From NCBI GenBank assembly GCA_003454665.1, contig DMKB01000286.1, positions 7,346 through 12,463 of the forward strand: a DNA stretch of 5,118 bases, read 5' to 3'. The notes beneath the pieces are model-generated. The model was not told the origin of the DNA and did no database searches. It saw only the letters and a list, made by a program, of their open reading frames with translations. Both the position numbers and the translations under genes were made by a program. This document shows, piece after piece, positions 1 through 5,118 of this stretch (positions within the stretch are counted from its first letter, which is position 1; each line of letters starts with the position of its first letter). This stretch comes from Nitrospiraceae bacterium. GTDB lineage: Bacteria > Nitrospirota > UBA9217.

Positions 1-383
1 ATAAGGTTGCCTCGAACCCTCTTCAGCGGTCCATCATGCAGATATCCGTGCCCCATGGACTTAGAGTGATCATCGGCGGCGTAGAGACCATCTCTGCCGA
101 GCTCCGTTCCTCCTCTTTTGATGCGGAGCGCGCCATCCTGCTGTTTTCCAACCCTGCAGATATGCTGCGCGCAATGAAAATGGGATTTGAATGCAAGGAA
201 CTCAACATCGGCGGTCTGCATTACATCCCCGGCAAGTGCAAGCTCATGGACGTGCTTTCCGTCGACAGAACAGACATGCAAGCCCTGCGAGAAATCATCG
301 ACCTGGGCGTGAAAGTTGATATTCAGACCGTACCGACAGAGCGGCCGCTCGCGCTCGGCAAAGTATTGAAGCAGTGTCCGTGA
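1..383 (+). CDS. PTS EIIB component, mannose/fructose/sorbose family (5' partial)
   Basis: This is the cytoplasmic EIIB subunit, which takes phosphate from EIIA on a histidine and passes it to the sugar carried by EIIC/EIID. The frame is open from the left edge (first whole codon at base 3), and the residues before the first in-frame ATG at 36 (ASNPLQRSIMQISVP) already fit the family pattern, so that ATG is internal. Visible family signatures are the stretch FDAERAILLFSNPADMLRAM, then KELNIGGLHYIPGK, and a C-terminal VDIQTVPTERPL strand. About 30 N-terminal residues are missing, including the usual DDRLIHGQ segment with the phosphorylated His, so catalytic competence cannot be judged here. 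The stop is TGA at 381-383. An EIIC gene follows on the same strand after about 98 bases. The sugar specificity is unknown. The family call is firm. Confidence 0.93.
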   Translation, partial: KVASNPLQRSIMQISVPHGLRVIIGGVETISAELRSSSFDAERAILLFSNPADMLRAMKMGFECKELNIGGLHYIPGKCKLMDVLSVDRTDMQALREIIDLGVKVDIQTVPTERPLALGKVLKQCP

Positions 384-481
384 TCGGACCGCCGTCTGTT
401 GCAGCTGGACTGCGGGGCCGTGCTTGGTGAAAGGAGTTTTCGGCGCCTGCGGAGCGTTTCTCCGGAGCGGGTTTGTATACC
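384..481 (+). other. EIIB-EIIC intergenic gap
   Basis: This is a 98-base stretch without a recognisable gene, longer than the other junctions between the EII genes. It holds AAAGGAG at 430-436, a strong Shine-Dalgarno-like match with no ATG, GTG or TTG at a useful distance. It also holds a short inverted repeat, CGGAG at 450-454 and CTCCG at 460-464, with a 5-base loop. There is no T-run, so this is not an intrinsic terminator. I see no clear sigma70 or sigma54 promoter. Confidence 0.5.
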
Positions 482-1255
482 ATGATTTTCTTTGATGCAC
501 ATACGCTCAGTTCTCTCGTCCTTATCGCCGTTATCGGAGGGGTCCTCGGGCTCGACAGGACGGCGGCAGGTCAGTTTATGATCTCCCAGCCCATCGTTGC
601 CGGGCCGATTATCGGATGGATTCTGGGAGACGCCACCGTGGGGCTCATCATCGGCGCGCTTCTTGAGCTTATCTGGGTAATGGACATGCCGATTGGTACG
701 TTCGTGCCTGCGGACTCGACTGCGGTGACCGTGTCGTCCACGGCAATCGCGGTTCTTGGCGGCGCCGGAGAACCGGTGCTCCCCGTCATCGGGTTCAGCA
801 TCCTGCTCACGGTGGGGATGGTGCCGATCACCACCGTGGCAGAGCACCGATCGCGGAAATGGATGTCCAAGCTCGCGGATATGGCCATTGCCGCCCCGGG
901 AGAGGTCGTTGGGCAGCGGCTGGCCCGGGCGCATCTGTCCGGACTCGTCGTCTTTTTCCTGAAGTCATTCATCGTCTACCTTGTTCTGCTGCCCCTGGGA
1001 CTGGCTGCTATTGTTCTTTTCCGGCAGATGCCGGATACGATCCATAGGGCCATGGAACTGTTCGTAAAATTTCTCCCCCTCGTCGGCGTGGCGGCTGTTG
1101 TCCGGAAATTGTCGATCAGAACTGCCGACCGGTTTCTTCTTGCAGGGATTGTTGCTGCCGCGATCTTGAGCATGGCCTTTCACGTTCCCGCCGTCTTCAT
1201 CACGGCTGTTACGGTCGGACTTGGCTGGATAGGGGTACGATACGGTGAACGATGA
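482..1255 (+). CDS. PTS EIIC component, mannose/fructose/sorbose family
   Basis: This is the integral membrane EIIC subunit that, with EIID, forms the sugar-translocating channel. From ATG 482 it has 257 residues, normal for the family. The protein is strongly hydrophobic with several membrane segments. Diagnostic motifs are LDRTAAGQFMISQPIVAGP (about 24-42), the GALLELIW stretch (58-65) and PIGTFVPAD (70-78). A charged, probably cytoplasmic loop (HRSRKWMSKLADMA) lies near the middle. The start is uncertain: TTG 473 is in frame and has GGAG (464-467) five bases upstream, whereas ATG 482 has that GGAG 14 bases away. I prefer the ATG because the TTG adds only three residues without family support. 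The 3' end overlaps EIID by 11 bases, which suggests translational coupling. The transported sugar cannot be told from sequence. Confidence 0.94.
   Translation: MIFFDAHTLSSLVLIAVIGGVLGLDRTAAGQFMISQPIVAGPIIGWILGDATVGLIIGALLELIWVMDMPIGTFVPADSTAVTVSSTAIAVLGGAGEPVLPVIGFSILLTVGMVPITTVAEHRSRKWMSKLADMAIAAPGEVVGQRLARAHLSGLVVFFLKSFIVYLVLLPLGLAAIVLFRQMPDTIHRAMELFVKFLPLVGVAAVVRKLSIRTADRFLLAGIVAAAILSMAFHVPAVFITAVTVGLGWIGVRYGER
1231..1236 (+). promoter_or_regulatory. Ribosome binding site for EIID, inside EIIC
   Basis: AGGGGT lies inside the last codons of EIIC, eight bases before GTG 1245. It supports the GTG start of EIID and the 11-base overlap of the two genes. Confidence 0.6.
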
Positions 1256-2024
1256 ACCGAAAAAAATAAGGGGTATTGACCTGCTGAAGGTGTTCTTCCG
1301 GGCGCTCCTGATCCAGGCGTCATGGAGCTTTGACCTTCTCCAGTCCATGGGGTTCGCCTATGCCATGCTGCCGGTTCTCAGAAAGCTCTACCCGGACAAG
1401 GCTGAGTTCGCATCCCGACTGAACCTCCATACGGAGTATTTCAATACCCAGCCGTACCTCGCTTCTTTTATCCTGGGTGCTGCCGTAAAAATGGAGGAGG
1501 ACCGGGCATTCGGCAGGAATGATAACGTCGACAGCGCTGAAATGAAGTCAGCGCTCATGGCTCCCCTCGGGGCCGTTGGTGACGGGTTCTTCTGGGCCGC
1601 GCTTAAACCGTTTGCCGCGACGATTGCCGTATCGCTCCTCATCGTCGGTGTATGGTGGGCGCCGTTGTTGTACCTCCTTCTCTACAACGTTTGGCATGTC
1701 GGCCTCCGGATAAACCTGCTGTTCCTCGGATACCGGAGCGGCGGGGATGCCGTGGCGCTCATAGAGCGTCATAACTTTTCGAAATTGACCCGGTTGTTTA
1801 AGGCGTCGTCGCTCTCCGTGCTGGGGGGGATGCTGGGAACGCTGACTGCCTGGCGTCCTGAATTCAGATTGACGGTGCCCCTATCCGGCCCTCTGACGAT
1901 CCTGTTCGGCGCGGCGTTCACCCTTGTCTTGATCGAAGCGCTGCGGCGGGGCGGATCACCGATTAAACTCATGCTCGGGCTGGCAGCTGTCTGCCTGGCC
2001 CTGGCCTATGCAGGAGTTCCGTGA
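1245..2024 (+). CDS. PTS EIID component, mannose/fructose/sorbose family
   Basis: This is the EIID subunit, found only in the mannose-type PTS, where it associates with EIIC in the inner membrane for sugar transport. It has 259 residues, slightly shorter than enteric EIID as I recall it. Family hallmarks are RALLIQASWSFDLLQ (19-33), GFAYAMLPVLRKLYPDK next to it, FNTQPYLASFILG (from 66), the strongly conserved PLGAVGDGFFWAALKP (107-122) and hydrophobic C-terminal segments. The N-terminal part is amphipathic and largely cytoplasmic in known members. The start is GTG 1245, supported by AGGGGT eight bases upstream; the protein opens MNDEPKKIRGIDLLKVFFRA, as expected. The stop TGA (2022-2024) shares its A with the HPr ATG. 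No frameshift or missing motif was seen. Confidence 0.94.
   Translation: MNDEPKKIRGIDLLKVFFRALLIQASWSFDLLQSMGFAYAMLPVLRKLYPDKAEFASRLNLHTEYFNTQPYLASFILGAAVKMEEDRAFGRNDNVDSAEMKSALMAPLGAVGDGFFWAALKPFAATIAVSLLIVGVWWAPLLYLLLYNVWHVGLRINLLFLGYRSGGDAVALIERHNFSKLTRLFKASSLSVLGGMLGTLTAWRPEFRLTVPLSGPLTILFGAAFTLVLIEALRRGGSPIKLMLGLAAVCLALAYAGVP
2012..2016 (+). promoter_or_regulatory. Ribosome binding site for HPr, inside EIID
   Basis: AGGAG lies within the last codons of EIID, seven bases before ATG 2024 and four before GTG 2021. The spacing favours ATG 2024, which also puts the active-site histidine at position 15, the classical HPr numbering. Confidence 0.7.
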
Positions 2025-2293
2025 TGATAAAAAAAGAAGTCCTCATTGAAAACCAGCTCGGCCTGCATGCGAGAGCTGCAGCACAAATCGTCAAGGCCGC
2101 GTGTGCGTTTTCATCAAAGATTACCCTGGTCAAGGACGGACTGGAAGTGGACGGAAAGAGCGTCATGGGAATCATGATGCTTGCCGCGGCCAAGGGATGT
2201 ACGCTCATGCTCCATGCGGACGGAAGCGATGAGACCGATGCCGTGGCCAGGCTCGAGTGTCTGTTTAAGGACAAGTTCGGCGAGAAGGAGTAA
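2024..2293 (+). CDS. ptsH: Phosphocarrier protein HPr
   Basis: HPr is the small cytoplasmic phosphocarrier that receives phosphate from Enzyme I on His15 and donates it to EIIA. The product has 89 residues, typical length. Starting at ATG 2024, the motif LGLHARAAA places His15 and Arg17 exactly at the classical numbers. The second signature, DGKSVMGIMMLAAAKG, carries Ser46, the residue phosphorylated by HPr kinase/phosphorylase in bacteria that have it. This suggests, without proving it, that HPr is also regulated by serine phosphorylation here. GTG 2021 is an in-frame alternative adding one residue. The gene is joined to EIID by a TGATG junction (one-base overlap), implying coupled translation, and is followed by Enzyme I after 130 bases. 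No defects were seen. Confidence 0.96.
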   Translation: MIKKEVLIENQLGLHARAAAQIVKAACAFSSKITLVKDGLEVDGKSVMGIMMLAAAKGCTLMLHADGSDETDAVARLECLFKDKFGEKE

Positions 2294-2423
2294 ATAACGG
2301 AAGCTACGCATGTTTTGACCGCAATCCAGGTGTGTGAACAGTAGCGAGCGATCGGGGCAATGCGTGTCTGAAGGCGAACCATAGCGTTGCATGGCGGCGT
2401 TGATCAGAAGAGGAACCGAGGTT
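2294..2423 (+). other. ptsH-ptsI intergenic region
   Basis: This is a 130-base gap between HPr and the preferred Enzyme I start, longer than the other PTS junctions. It holds an inverted repeat GCAATGC (2357-2363) / GCGTTGC (2384-2390) that can form a 7-bp stem with one G-U pair around a 20-base loop, just before the in-frame ATG 2391. There is no T-run, so it is not an intrinsic terminator. No convincing ORF is present apart from the possible 11-codon 5' extension of ptsI. Confidence 0.45.
2411..2414 (+). promoter_or_regulatory. Ribosome binding site deciding the Enzyme I start
   Basis: AGGA, within AAGAGGAA (2408-2415), lies nine bases before ATG 2424. The upstream in-frame ATG 2391 has only AAGG about 16 bases away. 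This favours the shorter Enzyme I. Confidence 0.6.
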
Positions 2424-4178
2424 ATGGAAGAGAAGGTATACAGCGGCATAGGGGCTTCACCGGGGATCGTGATCGGCAGGGCGTACCTCCTCGACCGGCG
2501 TAAGGTTGTGGTTGCGGGCCAGAGGATCGAAGAAGTAAGTGTCAAGGATGAGGTCGCCCGTTTCCGGAAGGCCGTGGAAATTTCGAAAAGCCAGCTCGAA
2601 GACCTCAAAAAACGGTTCGCCCGGGGGCTCGGAAAATCCCACCGCTATATCATCGATACCCTCGTCATGCTTCTTGAAGACAAGATGCTCATCGACAAGA
2701 CGGTCAAGCTGATACGGGAATCACAGGTAAACGCCGAAGGCGCGCTCAAGGACACGATCACATCCATCGGGCAGAAGTTCGATAAGATCGAGGATGAGTA
2801 CCTCCGCGAGCGCAAACACGATATTGAGCAGATAGGCGAGCGGATCCTGAGAAATCTCGTCGGCCACCGGCAGGAAAGCCTCACGGATATAGAAGGCGAG
2901 GCCATTGTCATCGCCCACGACCTTGCTCCGACGGACACGCTCCAGATGCGGAAGGACAAGATCCTTGCCTTTGCCACGGACGCGGGCAGCAGGACCTCCC
3001 ATACCGCTATCCTGGCCCGTTCCCTCGGCATCCCCGCTGCCGTCGGTCTTGATACCATCACCGACGTCGTCAAGACGGGTGATGTGGTCATCGTGGACGG
3101 GATCCACGGCGTTGTCATTGTCGACCCGGGAGAAGAGACGTTCCTGGAATACCTCAAGCGGCAGCGGCGATTCAAGTACTTCGAACAGGAACTGGAAAAA
3201 CTCAGGACCCTTCCGGCGGAAACGCTCGACGGTCACCAGGTCTACCTCCACGGCAACATTGAGCTGCCCGAGGAAGTCGCTTCCGTTGCCGAGCACGGGG
3301 GAACGGGCATCGGACTGTACCGCACGGAATTCCTCTTCATGAACAGGCCGACGCTGCCGAGTGAAGATGAGCACTACCATGCCTATCGGCATGTGGCGGC
3401 CCAGGCGGCTCCCCACGAGGTCGTCATTCGCACACTCGATGTCGGCGGTGATAAGATTGCATTGTCGCAAACCATCGACGGGGAAGCGAATCCGGCCCTC
3501 GGCTTGCGTGCGATCCGGTTTACGCTTCAGAAACCTGATATCTTCAAGGCGCAGCTTCGGGGTCTTCTGCGGGCCGCGGCCCAGGGGAACATAAAGATAC
3601 TGTTCCCCATGATTTCGAGCCTCCCGGAACTGCGGGAGACAAAAAAAATACTGGCCGAAGTAAAAGAGGAACTCCGGTCCGACGGCGTGACCTTTCAGGA
3701 GCACGTTGAGATCGGCATAATGATCGAGGTCCCCGCAGCGGCGATGATTGCCGACCTCCTTGCCGCCGAGGTCGACTTTTTCAGTGTCGGGACCAATGAC
3801 CTGATCCAGTATACCCTCGCCATTGACCGCCAGAATGAGCATGTTGCCTATATGTACGAGCCCCTTGATCCGGCGGTGCTCCGATTGCTTCAGATGGTAT
3901 CCAAGGCAGCCCAGCAGGGAAACATCACCCTGTCCATGTGCGGTGAGATGGCCGGAGATCCCCTTTACGCGGCGATCCTGCTCGGTCTCGGGTTTCAGCA
4001 TCTCAGTATGAACGTGGCGTCCATTCCCTGGGTCAAGCGAGTCATCAGATCGGTTCGCATGGACGATGCCAACGAGCTCGTCTCCCTCGTCATGCAGGAG
4101 TCGACGGCTGAGGGGGCCAGAAAAACAGCGGAATCGTTCATGCAGAAGCGGTTTCCCGATCTGGTTGCAGAACTGTGA
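2424..4178 (+). CDS. ptsI: PTS Enzyme I (phosphoenolpyruvate-protein phosphotransferase)
   Basis: Enzyme I is the cytoplasmic enzyme that autophosphorylates with PEP and passes phosphate to HPr. The product has 584 residues, normal for the family. The N-terminal GIGASPGIVIGRAYLL is followed by the helical HPr-binding part (roughly 30-150). The swivelling phosphohistidine domain has GSRTSHTAILARSLGIPAAVG with active-site His193. The PEP-binding barrel has Arg300 (GLYRTEFLFMNR), Arg336 (IRTLDVGGDK), Glu435 (MIEVPAAA), Asn458 and Asp459 (GTNDLIQYTLAIDR) and catalytic Cys506 (SMCGEMAGDP). These lie four positions after the E. coli residues as I recall them, so all key residues are present. ATG 2424 is preferred over ATG 2391 for its ribosome binding site and because MEEKVYSGIGAS matches usual family N-termini. 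It is the last PTS gene in the window. Confidence 0.97.
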   Translation: MEEKVYSGIGASPGIVIGRAYLLDRRKVVVAGQRIEEVSVKDEVARFRKAVEISKSQLEDLKKRFARGLGKSHRYIIDTLVMLLEDKMLIDKTVKLIRESQVNAEGALKDTITSIGQKFDKIEDEYLRERKHDIEQIGERILRNLVGHRQESLTDIEGEAIVIAHDLAPTDTLQMRKDKILAFATDAGSRTSHTAILARSLGIPAAVGLDTITDVVKTGDVVIVDGIHGVVIVDPGEETFLEYLKRQRRFKYFEQELEKLRTLPAETLDGHQVYLHGNIELPEEVASVAEHGGTGIGLYRTEFLFMNRPTLPSEDEHYHAYRHVAAQAAPHEVVIRTLDVGGDKIALSQTIDGEANPALGLRAIRFTLQKPDIFKAQLRGLLRAAAQGNIKILFPMISSLPELRETKKILAEVKEELRSDGVTFQEHVEIGIMIEVPAAAMIADLLAAEVDFFSVGTNDLIQYTLAIDRQNEHVAYMYEPLDPAVLRLLQMVSKAAQQGNITLSMCGEMAGDPLYAAILLGLGFQHLSMNVASIPWVKRVIRSVRMDDANELVSLVMQESTAEGARKTAESFMQKRFPDLVAEL

Positions 4179-4239
4179 CGGCAGGTCATGAAACAGGATC
4201 GGTAGCGGAAATCGAGGCCGATACGATTGAAGGGCTGTC
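4179..4239 (+). other. ptsI-cobD intergenic region
   Basis: This is a 61-base gap. ATCGG (4198-4202) and CCGAT (4218-4222) could pair as a weak 5-bp stem, but there is no T-run, so I see no intrinsic terminator. AAGGG at 4230-4234, five bases before ATG 4240, is the likely cobD ribosome binding site. Read-through from the PTS genes into cobD is possible; no clear promoter was found. Confidence 0.5.
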
Positions 4240-5118
4240 ATGACGCAGCGCCTCCATGGCGGGAATGTTTCCGAGGCCGCGCAACGCTATGGCCTTGCCG
4301 AGGACGACATCCTTGATTTCAGCGCCAACGTAAACCCTCTCGGACCATCGCCGGCGTCGCTCAAGGCAGCGAGAACGTCTCTTGCCGCGGTAGGCCGCTA
4401 CCCGGACAGCGACACGCCGGAATTGAAAGCCGCTTGTGCCCGGTATTTCGGCGTCAGGCCTGATCAGGTCCTGTGCGGGAACGGCTCGATCGGTCTTATC
4501 CACCTCATTCCCCGCGTATTCAGACCGAAACGGGTCCTGATCACGGCCCCGACCTTTACGGAATACGCCGCGGCAGTAGCGGACGCCGGCGGTACCGTCG
4601 TATCCTTTCCGCTCCGGGAACAAGACGGATTTCGCGTTGATCCCCTCGAACTGGCCCCGCAGCTCAAAGGCGTGGACATGGCCATTCTGTGCAATCCGAA
4701 CAATCCAACAGGACGTCTTGTCAAAAAGGTCGAGATGGATCGGATTGTTCAGGATACCCTCGACGCCGGCGTGAAATTGGTGGTCGATGAAGCATTCATG
4801 GATTTTGCCGAATCAGAATCAATCGCCCGGACGGCGACTGAGTTTCCTCATGTGGTCTGTATACGGGCGTTCACCAAGTTTTTCGCTCTGGCTGGCCTCC
4901 GCATAGGGTATCTGCTTTCCCATGAAGCGAATATCCAGGCACTCCGGGCCGGCCAGGAACCCTGGACGGTAAGCGTACCTGCAGAGCGGGCGGCTGTTGC
5001 CGCGTTGCGTGACGAACGCTACATCAGCAAAACGCACCGGTTGGTAACGAGAGAGCGCCTATGGCTGCAGTCGATGCTTCGACAGCTGCCCGGCATTGAA
5101 CCGATTGACGGGTCGGCG
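4240..5118 (+). CDS. cobD: Threonine-phosphate decarboxylase CobD (3' partial)
   Basis: This is a PLP-dependent fold type I enzyme, related to histidinol-phosphate aminotransferase, that decarboxylates L-threonine O-3-phosphate to (R)-1-amino-2-propanol O-2-phosphate for the aminopropanol arm of cobalamin. The frame stays open to the window edge, giving 293 residues of an expected 350-odd. The N-terminus is typical of CobD rather than HisC: LHGGNVSEAAQRYGL (5-19), then ILDFSANVNPLGPS (24-37). Cofactor-site motifs are CGNGSIGLIHL (79-89), NPNNPTG (152-158), VDEAFMDF (from 182, Asp183) and FTKFFALAGLRIGY (211-224), with Lys213 as the predicted Schiff-base lysine. The start is ATG 4240: an in-frame TGA lies at 4228-4230, and AAGGG is five bases upstream. 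HisC-type aminotransferase is the alternative, less likely given the N-terminus. The C-terminus is outside the window. Confidence 0.92.
   Translation, partial: MTQRLHGGNVSEAAQRYGLAEDDILDFSANVNPLGPSPASLKAARTSLAAVGRYPDSDTPELKAACARYFGVRPDQVLCGNGSIGLIHLIPRVFRPKRVLITAPTFTEYAAAVADAGGTVVSFPLREQDGFRVDPLELAPQLKGVDMAILCNPNNPTGRLVKKVEMDRIVQDTLDAGVKLVVDEAFMDFAESESIARTATEFPHVVCIRAFTKFFALAGLRIGYLLSHEANIQALRAGQEPWTVSVPAERAAVAALRDERYISKTHRLVTRERLWLQSMLRQLPGIEPIDGSA

Noticed and set aside
36..383. EIIB as a complete short gene starting at ATG 36.
   Set aside because: Codons upstream of 36 are open to the window edge and encode residues that fit the EIIB family, so the ATG is internal and the gene is truncated by the window.
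323..934. A 203-codon minus-strand open frame across EIIB-EIIC.
   Set aside because: Its product is rich in Arg, His, Asp and Pro with no recognisable domain, as expected for a shadow of a hydrophobic membrane gene on the other strand.
2391..2423. An 11-residue N-terminal extension of Enzyme I from ATG 2391.
   Set aside because: There is no well-spaced ribosome binding site, the extension has no family counterpart, and ATG 2424 has a good site nine bases upstream. It remains possible.
4198..4222. The ATCGG/CCGAT inverted repeat as a terminator after ptsI.
   Set aside because: The stem is only 5 bp with a 15-base loop and no following T-run.
2721..4241. A 506-codon open frame on the minus strand opposite ptsI.
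   Set aside because: It lies antisense to a perfectly conserved Enzyme I, its translation resembles no family I know, and long antisense frames arise readily from GC-rich codon bias.
4186..4623. A minus-strand open frame of 145 codons overlapping the start of cobD.
   Set aside because: It is opposite a clear CobD N-terminus and shows no domain or plausible start context.
1..5118. Mobile elements, CRISPR repeats, tRNA or rRNA genes, or a novel defence-type system.
   Set aside because: I saw no transposase, terminal repeats, regularly spaced direct repeats, tRNA-like cloverleaf or unassigned long coding region; almost all of the window is explained by PTS genes and cobD.

Overview
The window looks like bacterial chromosomal DNA of moderately high GC content. 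It is densely packed and every supported gene lies on the + strand. The core is five genes of a phosphoenolpyruvate:sugar phosphotransferase system (PTS) of the mannose/fructose/sorbose family: EIIB (5' end missing), EIIC, EIID, HPr and Enzyme I. They are followed by the start of cobD, an adenosylcobalamin-pathway threonine-phosphate decarboxylase cut by the right edge. A compact Man-type PTS with its own HPr and Enzyme I, next to a vitamin B12 gene, suggests an environmental Gram-negative lineage of the former Deltaproteobacteria (Desulfobacterota) or a relative such as Nitrospirota. This is inference from gene order and protein flavour only; no marker gene settles it.

Layout: 1-383 EIIB, lacking about 30 N-terminal residues including the phosphorylated His; 384-481 a non-coding gap with a strong but orphaned Shine-Dalgarno-like sequence and a small hairpin; 482-1255 EIIC; 1245-2024 EIID, overlapping EIIC by 11 bases; 2024-2293 HPr, touching EIID through a TGATG junction; 2294-2423 a 130-base gap with a possible hairpin; 2424-4178 Enzyme I; 4179-4239 a short gap without an obvious terminator; 4240-5118 cobD, open at the window end.

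Together the PTS genes encode almost a full phosphorelay: PEP to Enzyme I (His193) to HPr (His15) to EIIA (not in the window, expected upstream) to EIIB to sugar, with EIIC and EIID as the membrane channel. HPr also keeps Ser46 in a context like HPr kinase targets, so the relay may be regulated by HprK encoded elsewhere. I see no mobile element, CRISPR array, RNA gene or convincing novel system. The points worth a second look are the operon architecture, the translation-start regions and the PTS-to-cobalamin junction.
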